Shown here one piece after another: positions 1 to 8,768 of a stretch of 27,596 nt of DNA. The notes under the pieces were generated by a model. That model was not told the DNA's origin. It ran no database searches and was given only the letters and a program-made list of their open reading frames with translations. The stretch lies in NCBI GenBank assembly GCA_938046585.1, contig CALIWR010000007.1, forward strand, positions 1-27,596, in the 5' to 3' direction. The first letter of the stretch is position 1, and each line of letters opens with the position of its first letter. The position numbers and the translations under genes were made by a program. This DNA comes from an uncultured Propionibacteriaceae bacterium. GTDB taxonomy: Bacteria; Actinomycetota; Actinomycetes; Propionibacteriales; Propionibacteriaceae.

Positions 1-114
1 CCAGGAACCACGACCCCCAGCCAGGCCGGAACCCCCAGCCAGGCCCCGACCAGCACCCCGGCCCCGACCAGCAAGCCAACCCAGACCCGCAAGCCGGGCA
101 GCAAACCCAGCTAG
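1..114 (+). CDS. C-terminal tail of an unidentified protein (partial, 5' end outside window)
   Basis: Frame 1 is open from the window edge to a TAG at 112-114, giving 37 codons. The residues are almost only Pro, Thr, Ser, Ala and Gln with a few Lys/Arg near the end, and include a repeated PSQA and PTS pattern. Tails like this are common at the C-terminus of actinobacterial cell-wall or membrane proteins such as penicillin-binding proteins and Ser/Thr kinases. No domain is visible, so no function can be assigned. The gene converges on the cation transporter gene that ends at 174. Low-complexity GC-rich DNA can stay open by chance, so the call is moderate. Confidence 0.5.
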   Translation, partial: PGTTTPSQAGTPSQAPTSTPAPTSKPTQTRKPGSKPS

Positions 115-173
115 GGAACAGTCCCTTGGTCTTTCCCGGGTCGCGGTGGTGGTGATGCGGTCTGGTCGTATCG

Positions 174-1112
174 CTAACTCGCGTCGGCGCCTGACGTTGG
201 GGGCACGATAGGGATCTCGACGGGATGGTCGTTGTAGGCGCGGGGGTCTTCTCGGGGTTCAAGGTGGATCTGCAATTCGATGCCGGGCAGGGCCTGGCGG
301 ATGTCGCACTCGATCTCCTCGATCAGGTCATGCGCCCGCGCCACCGACCAGTCGCCGGGGACCAGAGTGTCAAAGGTGGCGAAGAGCTGCCGGCCGGCGT
401 GGCGGGTCCGCAGGCCGTGGAAAATCACCTCGTCGGTGGTCCGCCCGGCCAGCACCGACACGATCGCGGCATTCTCCTGCGGCGACAGGGTCGAGTCCAT
501 CAACCCTTCGGTGGACTCGGCGACCAGTTTCCAGCCAGTGACGATGATGTTCACCCCGACCGCGAAAGCGACGATCGGGTCGAGCCGGTCCCACCCGGTC
601 AGCCGTACCAGCAGCACCCCGACCACGACCCCCGCCGAGGTCACCACATCGGTCAGCAGATGCTTGCCGTCAGCGACCAGGGTCAGCGAACTGTGCCGGC
701 GCCCGGCACGCAGCAGCACCACCCCAACCAGCCCGTTGATCACCGAGGCGACCACCGAGATCACCAAACCGACCCCGACATTGTCCAGGGGGGCCGGGTG
801 GATAAACCGCTGCACAGAGGTCACCAGAATCAGTACCGCGGCGATGAAGATCATCACGCCCTCGACCGCTGCCGAGAAGAACTCGGCCTTAGTGTGGCCG
901 AACATGTGACCCTCATCAGCCGGTCGGGCCGCGACCCGCAACACCAGCAGCGCCACGCATGCCGCCACCAGATTCACCACCGACTCGGCCGCATCCGACA
1001 ACAGGCCGACCGACCCGGTCACCAGCCAGGCCCCCGCCTTGAGGGCAATGGTCGCGATCGCCGCGGCAATCGACAACCACGCGTACTTCAGCAGACTCGG
1101 TCCGGCGTTCAC
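174..1112 (-). CDS. Cation diffusion facilitator (CDF) family transporter
   Basis: A 312-residue protein of the usual CDF size. It has about six hydrophobic segments in the first 200 residues and then a cytoplasmic C-terminal domain of about 90 residues ending in an acidic, proline-rich tail. TM2 carries LLSDAAESVVN (about 37-47) and TM5 carries DGKHLLTD (148-155). By alignment from memory with YiiP, E43/N47 and H151/D155 sit at the transmembrane metal site. The GHTKAEFF stretch after TM2 is also typical. CDF proteins exchange divalent metals (Zn, Mn, Fe, Co) for protons across the cytoplasmic membrane; the metal cannot be told from sequence. The start is GTG at 1110-1112, with AGGA about nine bases upstream. 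The gene is divergent from the small membrane protein gene at 1268. Confidence 0.9.
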   Translation of the reverse strand: MNAGPSLLKYAWLSIAAAIATIALKAGAWLVTGSVGLLSDAAESVVNLVAACVALLVLRVAARPADEGHMFGHTKAEFFSAAVEGVMIFIAAVLILVTSVQRFIHPAPLDNVGVGLVISVVASVINGLVGVVLLRAGRRHSSLTLVADGKHLLTDVVTSAGVVVGVLLVRLTGWDRLDPIVAFAVGVNIIVTGWKLVAESTEGLMDSTLSPQENAAIVSVLAGRTTDEVIFHGLRTRHAGRQLFATFDTLVPGDWSVARAHDLIEEIECDIRQALPGIELQIHLEPREDPRAYNDHPVEIPIVPPTSGADAS

Positions 1113-1217
1113 CGCAGCATCCTGTCACGTCCGGGCGACATCGCAGCCCCTTCCGCTGCCGCAGCCGCCGCCTCGCTCACCGCAAAATCCTGATACTGCC
1201 CGCGATAACCTCAGGAC

Positions 1218-1271
1218 ATGACCTTGTTCGACGAGACCATCGAATACCCGCGAAACGACCTGCCCGCATGA
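1218..1271 (+). CDS. 17-codon upstream ORF coupled to the small membrane protein gene
   Basis: An ATG at 1218, shortly after a CAGGA-like sequence, opens a 17-codon frame beginning MTLFDETIEY. Its TGA (1269-1271) overlaps the ATG (1268-1270) of the next gene in an ATGA arrangement. The next gene has no convincing ribosome binding site of its own because the bases before it are pyrimidine-rich. Translational coupling from this short ORF is therefore plausible. No similarity is recognised. It could also be a chance frame. Confidence 0.35.
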   Translation: MTLFDETIEYPRNDLPA

Positions 1272-1639
1272 TCAACACCCAGCATCGGCCATGGGTGGGC
1301 TGGTCGCTGATCGGGATCGGGATCTTGCACAACACGCTCGGGATCACGATGGGCTGGCCGCACCTCGCCGCGGCTGCCCGCGACGGGCTGATCGGGGCCT
1401 GGGGCGCCGACCCCCGGCGAGGACAGGTCTACTGGTTCCTGGTGACAGGCTTCGGGTTGATGCTGGCCGGCGGGGCGGTGGCGGCATTGGAACGGCACGA
1501 TCCCCGGCTGCCGTGGGGCTGGATCACTGCCCTGGCAGCTCTGACCGTCGCCGGGGTGGTCACCATGCCGGCCTCCGGGTTCTGGACGCTGCTAGCGCCG
1601 CTCGGAATCGCAGTCGTACGGCGGCTTCGTACGGCCTGA
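1268..1639 (+). CDS. Small multi-pass membrane protein (DUF6463-like)
   Basis: A 123-residue, strongly hydrophobic protein with about four predicted membrane segments: roughly residues 10-30, 55-75, 82-100 and 102-118. The N-terminus has a GWSLIGIGILHNTLG motif with a His in the first helix, followed by WPHLAAAARDGLIGAWG. This pattern resembles the uncharacterised DUF6463 family as I remember it; the assignment is not verified and no function is known. The ATG overlaps the stop of a 17-codon ORF, suggesting coupling. The gene ends eight bases before the convergent ABC transporter gene. Confidence 0.7.
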   Translation: MINTQHRPWVGWSLIGIGILHNTLGITMGWPHLAAAARDGLIGAWGADPRRGQVYWFLVTGFGLMLAGGAVAALERHDPRLPWGWITALAALTVAGVVTMPASGFWTLLAPLGIAVVRRLRTA

Positions 1640-1647
1640 TCAGCCCC

Positions 1648-3585
1648 TCAAGTTTTCCAAGCGCGCCAGAGCCGGGCATACTCCCCGCCCTGGGCCATCA
1701 ACTCGTCATGGGAGCCGAGCTCGGCGATCCGGCCATCAATGACGACCGCGATCCGGTCCGCGTCATGGGCCGTATGCAACCGGTGGGCGATCGCGACCAC
1801 GGTCCGGCCACGCAGCAGCGCATGCATTGCCCCCTCGAGGTGGCGGGCGGTCCGCGGGTCGATCAAGGAAGTGGCCTCGTCCAGGACCAAGGTGTGCGGG
1901 TCGGCGACCACCAGCCGGGCCAGGGCGACCTGCTGCGCCTGGGCCGGGGTCAGCGCCGTACCGCCGGAGCCGACCATCGTGTCCAGGCCTTCGGGCAGCC
2001 GCTCCACCCAGTCCAGCGCGTCAACCGTCCGCAGCGCCTCCCGGACCACCTCATCGTCACTGCCCGGCCGGGCCAAGAGAATGTTGTCCCGGATCGTCGC
2101 TACAAAGACATGGTGCTCCTGGGTGACCAGGGCAACCTCGGCCCGTAGCCGGTCCAGCGGCAGCCGGGTGGCCTCCACGCCGCCGACGCTGACCGAGCCG
2201 GTACGGGGCCGGTTGATTCCCGCCAACAGCCGCCCCAGGGTCGACTTGCCCGAGCCGGACGGCCCGACGATCGCCAGCCGCTCCCCCGGCGACAGGCGCA
2301 GGCTCACCCCGTGCAACACGTCACGACCTTCACGGTAGGCGAACCGGACCCGGTCAACGACCAGATCGGTACCGGCGGGCCGCTCCGGTCCGGGTTCACG
2401 GTCCGGGAGCACCTGCGCGATCCCCAGCAGCCGGGTGGTAGAGGCAAGCGCCACCTGCAGCGAGTCCAGGGTGTCGATCACGTTGTCGAGCGGCGCGACC
2501 AAGGCCTGGCTGTACAAGGCGGCCGCCGTGATCTGGCCCAGGCTCAGCCAGCCCTGGCTGTGGCCCCACGCGCCGAGCAGCACGACCCCGACCAGCGGCC
2601 CCTGAAAGGCGTAGTCCAGCACCAGATAGAGCAGATTCCGCAGCGTCATCGTGAAACGTTCGGCCTGAGCCGAGGCGTCGATGTCGGCGTCCGAGGCCTG
2701 CTGCCGCAGCTGCCCCAGCCGGAGCGCCTCTACCGTACGGCCCCCCTCGATGGTCTCGGTGACGGTGGCGTTGATCCGGGAATAAGAGCCGCCCTCGGTG
2801 ATGTAGCCCTGCGGCGCCAGCCGCAGGTAGCCGCGGACCGTGAAGAACAGCACCGCCACCGAGATCAGCGTCGGAACCGCCAGCAACGCCGAATTGACCA
2901 GCATCGCCACGATCGTGAGCCCGATCATGGCGCCGTTGAGCAGGAACCGCGGGACCGTGTCCCGTACAGCTCGGCTCAGGTTCTGCACGTCACGGGTGAT
3001 TCGGGTCACCAGGTCCCCCGTCGAGGAGCCCTCGATCCGTGACAACGGAAGCCTGAGTACGGTACGGACGATGCGCTCGCGGGCATCGGCCAGCACATTC
3101 TGCCCGAATACTGCCGCAGCCCGCTTGGCGGTGAACGTGAACAACGCCTGCAGCACCACGATCCCGGCGACCAGCAGCACCAGCCGATCGATTTGGCTGG
3201 CCGGGGCGTCGACCGCGACCTGGTCGATCACGGTGCCGAGCATCCGCGGCACCACCAGGCCGGCGACCGCGGCCAGGATATTCAGCACCACCAGCGACCA
3301 GAACAGCACCGAGCGGTGCCGTACCAGGCCCCGGGCAAACCGCCATGCGTCCCCGGAGCCGGCCACCGGCAGGCCCTGCCGGGGGGCCCGGGAGGCGGTG
3401 TAGTAGGCGAGGGCCCGATCACGACGGACCGCGAACCGCCGCCAAAGTTTGCGCCAGCGCACCATCCAGGGTTGGCCCGCTAGCCGCCGCTCGGACTGCT
3501 CGCGCAGCTCGGGCGGCAGCAGATCGACGCTCGGATACTCGGACCAGGTCGCCGCCGAGGTGGCCAGCAGACGATTCTCGCTCAC
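1648..3585 (-). CDS. ABC exporter subunit, fused permease-ATPase (Walker A intact, signature degenerate)
   Basis: A 645-residue half-transporter with a long N-terminal extension (about 1-85), a six-helix ABC exporter membrane domain (about 90-385) and a nucleotide-binding domain (about 405-645). Walker A is intact (GPSGSGKST, 441-449), as are the Q-loop (TQE, 488-490), Walker B (TLVLDE, 565-570) and H-loop (H601). The ABC signature is lost: LTPAQ (545-549) stands where LSGGQ is expected. The start is GTG at 3583-3585 inside a GTGA overlap with the stop of the upstream subunit gene, so the two are translationally coupled. The pair should form a heterodimeric exporter in the cytoplasmic membrane. 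The substrate is unknown; it is not linked to the lanthipeptide genes by position. Confidence 0.9.
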   Translation of the reverse strand: MSENRLLATSAATWSEYPSVDLLPPELREQSERRLAGQPWMVRWRKLWRRFAVRRDRALAYYTASRAPRQGLPVAGSGDAWRFARGLVRHRSVLFWSLVVLNILAAVAGLVVPRMLGTVIDQVAVDAPASQIDRLVLLVAGIVVLQALFTFTAKRAAAVFGQNVLADARERIVRTVLRLPLSRIEGSSTGDLVTRITRDVQNLSRAVRDTVPRFLLNGAMIGLTIVAMLVNSALLAVPTLISVAVLFFTVRGYLRLAPQGYITEGGSYSRINATVTETIEGGRTVEALRLGQLRQQASDADIDASAQAERFTMTLRNLLYLVLDYAFQGPLVGVVLLGAWGHSQGWLSLGQITAAALYSQALVAPLDNVIDTLDSLQVALASTTRLLGIAQVLPDREPGPERPAGTDLVVDRVRFAYREGRDVLHGVSLRLSPGERLAIVGPSGSGKSTLGRLLAGINRPRTGSVSVGGVEATRLPLDRLRAEVALVTQEHHVFVATIRDNILLARPGSDDEVVREALRTVDALDWVERLPEGLDTMVGSGGTALTPAQAQQVALARLVVADPHTLVLDEATSLIDPRTARHLEGAMHALLRGRTVVAIAHRLHTAHDADRIAVVIDGRIAELGSHDELMAQGGEYARLWRAWKT

Positions 3586-5441
3586 GCCCGTACCCCCAGC
3601 TCGGATTCGTCGAGGCCGCGGGCGACCAGCCGCCGGTACGCGGCGGAGCCAGCCAGCAGCTGCTCGTGGCTGGCTTGGGCCACAACCCGGCCCTCGCTCA
3701 GCAGCACCACCCGGTCAGCGTGGCGCAGCAGCAGCGGGGAGGCGGTGGCGATGATGGTGGTCTTGCCGCGGCGGTGGTCGGCCAGCCGCTGGGCGATCCG
3801 GGCCTCGGTATGGGCGTCGACCGCGGAGGTCGGCTCTACCAGCACCAGCACCGGCGGGTCTGCGAGCAGGGCCCGGGCCAGCACCACCCGTTGCCGCTGC
3901 CCCCCGGACAACCCGCGGCCTCTCTCCTCCACCTCGCCCTGCCAGCCCTCGGGCAGCGCGTCGTACACGTCTTCGGCGCAGGCCACCTGTAGCGCCTGCT
4001 CTGCCTCGGCCCGGGTGGCCTGACCCCACGGGTCGAGATTGTCTTGCAGGCTGCCGCGGAACAGGCTCGCCGAGGTGTCGCTGACCAGGATCAGGGCCCG
4101 TACCTCGGCCAGGGGGATCTGGGACAGGTCAACCCCGCCCAGGCTCACTCCCCAGTCCCGGGCGGCGGCCTGCTCGTCGGCGGCGGCCAGTTCGGCCAGC
4201 CGGGCCTGCCGCTGCGCCAGCCGTCGGGACCGGCGCCCGGTAGCCTGCTCGGGCTGCGGCGGCTCCTGCGCGGTTTGTAGGTAGCGTCCGAGCCGGTCCG
4301 CCAGCGCTGCGGTCTCGGCTGGGTCCGCGCAGAGCACCGCTGTCAGTTCACCGTGTCGGGCTCGGAAACCGGAGCTCTGGTCGACCAGGTCACCGGCCCC
4401 CAGCCCGGTTTGGGCGCCCTCCCGCCAAGGCGGGCGGATCGACAGCAGGGTGATCGCCTTGCCGGCCGCGACTAGACCGTCGATCCAGCTCTGGGCCAGG
4501 TCGAAGAAGCACTGGATCGGCCACAGCAGGAAGACCGCGTACCCGAAGAAACTGATCAGCTCACCCAGGCTGAGCTGCCCGGCGCGCATTTCGTGGGCGC
4601 CTTGCCAGGTCAGCAGCACCAGCAGCAGCCCGGAGAACAGCACCGCCAGCGCGCCGATCCCGCCTTGGAAGGTACCGGCCCGGATCCCGGCCTGCTTGGT
4701 CCGCTGGGACTGCTGGGCGTAGCTACGGGCGAAGGTCTGCTCGCCGCCGATTCCGCGCAGGATCCGCAACCCGGCCACGATGTCGGTGGCCTGCGAGGTC
4801 AGCTCGGAGGTCTGTTGCCGCTCCAGTTCCCGGGAGGCCTGCAACGGTCTGAGCAGGATGGTGCTGGTGGCGACTAAGATCGGCGCCCCGACGAGGACGG
4901 TCAGCCCGAGCGGCACCGAAGTCGACAGCACCAGCCCCGACACCAGCAAGAAGACGACCAGGGCAGCGGCCCCCCGAACCAGCCTCTCCAGCACCTCGCC
5001 GAAGGTGTGGGCGTCGCTGGAACAGACTGACACCACCTCCCCAGTCGGGACCCGTCGTGGCAGCACATGCCCCAGCTGATTGGCCTTGCGGACCACGATC
5101 TCAACCGTCCCGTACATGGCCACCAGCCAGCTGCGGACCACCCAGGTATGCCAGCAGATCCCGAGTACGGTGCCAGCCCCGATCAGGACGATCAGCAGCG
5201 CCGACCAGCCCAGGGTGACCGGCAGATTCCCAGCCAAGATCCCGTCGTCGACGGCCCGGCCGATCAGGTACGGCGACAGCGCCGACGGCAGGAACCAGCC
5301 CAGCGCGACCAGCACCTGGGCAGCCAGCAGCCAACGCTGGACCCCCATCACCCAGAACAGGAACCGGCTGGGTGAGCGCAGGTCAGGATGGACCGTGGCC
5401 CCGGGTACGTAGGCGACGTGTCGTGGTGGGAAGTCGATCAT
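3582..5441 (-). CDS. ABC exporter subunit, fused permease-ATPase (signature intact, Walker A lost)
   Basis: A 619-residue partner of the downstream subunit. The membrane domain spans about residues 30-330. In the ATPase domain, the P-loop position reads GELTAVLCADPAETAAL (about 364-380), with no GxxGxGK[ST]. The Walker B Asp is Val (VLVLVEP, 531-537) and the H-loop His is replaced (TASP, about 566-569). The signature LSGGQ (511-515) is perfect. A charged Ala/Gln/Arg-rich insert lies between the P-loop region and the Q-loop region. It can therefore supply only the LSGGQ half of one composite ATP site. The frame is open up to 5522; I chose ATG 5439-5441 (MIDFPPRH) because ABC exporters usually carry 25-40 residues before TM1, but no start here has a strong ribosome binding site. 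Confidence 0.88.
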   Translation of the reverse strand: MIDFPPRHVAYVPGATVHPDLRSPSRFLFWVMGVQRWLLAAQVLVALGWFLPSALSPYLIGRAVDDGILAGNLPVTLGWSALLIVLIGAGTVLGICWHTWVVRSWLVAMYGTVEIVVRKANQLGHVLPRRVPTGEVVSVCSSDAHTFGEVLERLVRGAAALVVFLLVSGLVLSTSVPLGLTVLVGAPILVATSTILLRPLQASRELERQQTSELTSQATDIVAGLRILRGIGGEQTFARSYAQQSQRTKQAGIRAGTFQGGIGALAVLFSGLLLVLLTWQGAHEMRAGQLSLGELISFFGYAVFLLWPIQCFFDLAQSWIDGLVAAGKAITLLSIRPPWREGAQTGLGAGDLVDQSSGFRARHGELTAVLCADPAETAALADRLGRYLQTAQEPPQPEQATGRRSRRLAQRQARLAELAAADEQAAARDWGVSLGGVDLSQIPLAEVRALILVSDTSASLFRGSLQDNLDPWGQATRAEAEQALQVACAEDVYDALPEGWQGEVEERGRGLSGGQRQRVVLARALLADPPVLVLVEPTSAVDAHTEARIAQRLADHRRGKTTIIATASPLLLRHADRVVLLSEGRVVAQASHEQLLAGSAAYRRLVARGLDESELGVRA

Positions 5442-5594
5442 GGCACCAGCGAGCCTAGGACCCCCTACCGACAACATCATCTTCTTTTTCAGCCCCCGCC
5501 GTCGTTCGTGGGAAGATCCCACTGCGTCGGGCGTGCTTCAGCTACAGTCCCGCATGGCATCAGCCACTCAGACCTGCAATGCTGGATGGGATGT
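5442..5594. promoter_or_regulatory. Divergent intergenic region with a dyad (5508-5522)
   Basis: This roughly 150-bp gap separates the - strand exporter operon from the + strand helicase gene, so it should hold both promoters. It contains a perfect dyad GTGGGA-AGA-TCCCAC at 5508-5522, a possible operator. A TACAGT hexamer at 5543-5548 could be a -10 box for the helicase gene, but no convincing -35 box lies at the right spacing. The promoter and operator assignments are inference from position. Confidence 0.3.
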
Positions 5595-8500
5595 ATGACT
5601 CCTCAGAGCCTCGACGTCATACCGGTACCAACACGACCTGAGATCGGCCAGGTCGTCGAGGTCCGGGGTTCGACCTGGGCGGTAGTGAATGTCACCCCGC
5701 AGGGGTTGCCCCGGGACCCAGCAGATGAGTCCGACCGTACGGCCCGGCTGTCGCATGTGATCGAGTTGCAGTCCCTGGACGAGGGCCGCCTCGGCGAGAC
5801 CCTGTCGGTGGTCTGGGAGTTGGAAGTCGGCCAGACGGTGACCCCGGCTAAGGGACTCCCGGAGCAGATCCGCCCCGAGGGGTTTGACGAGCCGGCGACG
5901 CTGGCTGGTTTTGTGGATGCGATGCGGTGGGGTGCGGTGACCTCGGCAGACCCGAATCGCTACCAGGCGCCGTTCTGGTCGGGAGTCACGGTCGAGGCAT
6001 ACCAGTTGGAGCCGTTGCGTCGGGCATTGAGCGCCCCCCGGACGAATTTGCTGCTCGCCGACGATGTGGGGCTTGGTAAGACCATTGAGGCGGGGCTGGT
6101 GATCCAGGAGTTGCTGCTGCGTCATCGCGCCCGGACGGCGATCATCGTCTGTCCGCCGTCGCTGTCGCTGAAGTGGCGGGACGAATTGCGTGACAAATTC
6201 GGTCTGGATTTCGTTATCGTGAACTCCGATCTGATGTCTGATGTACGTCGCCGGCATGGCCTAAACGCGAATCCGTTCACGATGTTCCCGCGGGTGATCG
6301 TGTCGCTGTCGTGGCTGCCGCAGATGCGCGCCCAGCGGTTGCTGCGTGACGTTCTGTCGCAGGCCAGTAGCCCGAACTCCGGGAAGCGGTACGCCTTCGA
6401 CATCCTGGTCGTCGACGAGGCCCATCATGTGGCTCCTGCCAGCCCTTCGGCGGTGGCTGGTGGACGCGGCTACGCGGTGGACTCTCAACGGACTCTGGCA
6501 GTCCGGGCCCTGGCCGAACGCTGCGAGCATCGGCTATTCCTGAGCGCAACCCCGCATAACGGGCATCCGGAGTCGTTCACGGCGTTGCTGGAGATGGTCG
6601 ATCCGCAGCGATTCTCGCGCGGGGCACTGCTCGATTCCACGGCGCTCAAGGACGTCACCGTACGGCGCCTGAAGACCGATTTGCCCGGGAAGGGTTTTCA
6701 GCGTCGCAAGGTCAAAATGCTGACTTTTGAACCATCGCAGTCCGAGCAGGAGAAGTTCGCCCAGCTCGATCAGATCGTAACCGCGAGCGCGAAACTGAAT
6801 GGCACCCGCCCGGGCGGTGACATCGTCTCGATGCTACTAAAGAAGCGTTTCCTTTCCAGTCCGTACGCCTTCGGGATGACGTTGAGCCATTACCTTGCCG
6901 CGAAATCAGGCCGGGGCCTGAGCGACGACGACTATGACGACATCTTCGGCGAGGGCCAGTCCGACGAGGAGGAGGGTCGGTTCGAACAAGACGAGTCGGA
7001 ACGATTACGGGAGTCGAAGAATTCAGACCCGTTGAGCGCTGCCGAACCTGGCCAATTGGAGGAGCTGCGGGATTGGGGGCTGGGTTACGAAAGTCGATCT
7101 GATTCTCGCCTGGACGCGCTGATTCAATTCCTGGACAGCGTCTGCCGCCCCGACCGCTCGCATTGGACAAACGAGCGAGCCGTCGTGTTCACCGAATACG
7201 CCCATACCGTCGACTGGTTGCACCGGGTGCTCGGCCAGCATGGGTACGCCGAACGGCTGGCCGTGATCCAGGGCTCGACCCCGCCCGAGGACCGCGAATA
7301 TATCCGTTCCCAGTTCACTGAGGATCCGGCCAAGCAGGACGTACGGGTGCTGCTGGCCACGGACGCGGCCGGGGAGGGCATCGACCTCCAGGATCACTGC
7401 TATCGGTTGGTCAATTTCGACATCCCTTTCAACCCGTCGCGGCTGGAGCAACGGATCGGCCGGATCGACCGGTACGGGCAGCCGCACACCCCGCTCATCT
7501 TCCATTTCATCCCGACCTCCGAATCGTCTACCTACGCCGCCGATATCGGCTTCATGAACCGGATAGCCACCAAGGTCGCCACCGTGGAACAGGACCTTGG
7601 CTCGGTGAACCAGGTGATCGGCGAGGAGATTCAGCGTCATTTCGGAACCCGGGAGCCGAACCGGCCGAAATCGAAGGGGATCGACCCGAACGAGATCATC
7701 AACCAGACCCTGGCCGGCGGACTGGAGCTGAACGCCCGGCTGACCGAGCTGGAACGCACCTACGAATCCTCCCGGAGCGACCTGCATCTGGACCCGAAGA
7801 ACCTACGCCGGGTTGTTGACACCGCCTTGCGACTCAACAATCAACTGTCGCTGATCCCGAATCACGACTTCGCCGACGACACGGATGCCGAGGTATTCAC
7901 GGTGCCCGCACTCACGGCCGGATGGCAGGACACCTTGAAGGGCTTGTATTCAACGTTACACCCGGACATCGCCCGACCGATCACCTTTGATCCGCATGCC
8001 CGGCGCCGCCGCGACGGCAGCATCCGCAACGATCTGGTCTATGCCCATCTGGGTCATCCGATCGTCCAGCGGGCCCAGCGGTTGCTGCGCCGGTCCCTGT
8101 GGAGTGGCTCCCTGCTGAATCGGGTCACGGCGGTCGTGGTGGATGACCTGCCTGAATCGTTTGTCGCTGCGGTCACCCGGATGGTGCTGGTCGGGCGCGG
8201 CGGGATCCGACTCCACGAGGATGTTTTTCTGGCGGGGGTCCGGTTGCAGGGCCGTCGGGCCATGGCCGAGGAGAAGGCCGAGGCTGCCTTGGATCAGGCG
8301 CTGGATGAGGCGAATCTGCGATTGGCTCCTGAGTGGGTACGAGACCGGCTGTGTGATTGGTGGAACCAGCCAGACTCACCACTGCGGGCCCGTCTTGAGG
8401 AATCAATGCAGGCCCGCGCTGACAGCCGCCACCGAAAGGTCGCCGAACAGCTGACCCGGCGGCGGGAGGCGGACGTAAAACGTGCCCGCGGCATCTTCGC

Positions 8501-8768
8501 CGCCTTTCGCCAGAATCTGAAAGACTCACTTTCTCGTTTCCACTCATTCGAGAACGAGACCCAGTCCGCCCTGTTCGATGACGCCCAGGCCCGCCAACGC
8601 CGCCGGGATATGGAGGCCATGGATCGTCGTCTCGGCGATCTGGAAGATGAGGAGACTCGGGAGATCACGGCGATCAACGATCGGTATGTCGAGGTCAAGC
8701 CCCACACTACAGCGGCCGCGGTGGTTTTTGCCCTGACCCGCGCCGATGCCGAGGAATGGACCAGATGA
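5595..8768 (+). CDS. drmD: SNF2/HepA-type DNA helicase, DISARM DrmD-like
   Basis: A protein of about 1057 residues with both RecA-like helicase lobes. Counting from MTPQS, there is a Q-motif-like YQLEPL (136-141), Walker A DVGLGKT (157-163), DEAH box (274-277), SAT motif (317-319), motif V ATDAAGEGID (588-597) and motif VI QRIGRIDRYGQ (619-629). An acidic linker (about 440-480) splits the lobes, and a charged coiled-coil-rich C-terminal region follows (about 800-1020). No nuclease motif is evident. It overlaps a large adenine methyltransferase gene, and this pair is the drmD-drmMI core of class 1 DISARM as known from that family. The frame is open back to 5388, inside the divergent gene; ATG 5595 follows GGATGGG, and ATG 5586 is an alternative. 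The drmD name rests on motif layout and neighbour. Confidence 0.85.
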   Translation: MTPQSLDVIPVPTRPEIGQVVEVRGSTWAVVNVTPQGLPRDPADESDRTARLSHVIELQSLDEGRLGETLSVVWELEVGQTVTPAKGLPEQIRPEGFDEPATLAGFVDAMRWGAVTSADPNRYQAPFWSGVTVEAYQLEPLRRALSAPRTNLLLADDVGLGKTIEAGLVIQELLLRHRARTAIIVCPPSLSLKWRDELRDKFGLDFVIVNSDLMSDVRRRHGLNANPFTMFPRVIVSLSWLPQMRAQRLLRDVLSQASSPNSGKRYAFDILVVDEAHHVAPASPSAVAGGRGYAVDSQRTLAVRALAERCEHRLFLSATPHNGHPESFTALLEMVDPQRFSRGALLDSTALKDVTVRRLKTDLPGKGFQRRKVKMLTFEPSQSEQEKFAQLDQIVTASAKLNGTRPGGDIVSMLLKKRFLSSPYAFGMTLSHYLAAKSGRGLSDDDYDDIFGEGQSDEEEGRFEQDESERLRESKNSDPLSAAEPGQLEELRDWGLGYESRSDSRLDALIQFLDSVCRPDRSHWTNERAVVFTEYAHTVDWLHRVLGQHGYAERLAVIQGSTPPEDREYIRSQFTEDPAKQDVRVLLATDAAGEGIDLQDHCYRLVNFDIPFNPSRLEQRIGRIDRYGQPHTPLIFHFIPTSESSTYAADIGFMNRIATKVATVEQDLGSVNQVIGEEIQRHFGTREPNRPKSKGIDPNEIINQTLAGGLELNARLTELERTYESSRSDLHLDPKNLRRVVDTALRLNNQLSLIPNHDFADDTDAEVFTVPALTAGWQDTLKGLYSTLHPDIARPITFDPHARRRRDGSIRNDLVYAHLGHPIVQRAQRLLRRSLWSGSLLNRVTAVVVDDLPESFVAAVTRMVLVGRGGIRLHEDVFLAGVRLQGRRAMAEEKAEAALDQALDEANLRLAPEWVRDRLCDWWNQPDSPLRARLEESMQARADSRHRKVAEQLTRRREADVKRARGIFAAFRQNLKDSLSRFHSFENETQSALFDDAQARQRRRDMEAMDRRLGDLEDEETREITAINDRYVEVKPHTTAAAVVFALTRADAEEWTR

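Noticed and set aside
225..1193. A 322-codon + strand frame opposite the cation transporter
   Set aside because: Antisense shadow typical of GC-rich DNA; composition is His/Gln/Arg-rich with no domain, while the - strand frame is a clear CDF protein.
5388..5594. N-terminal extension of the helicase back to 5388
   Set aside because: It would overlap the start of the divergent exporter gene and shows no helicase-family features; the MTPQS start fits better.
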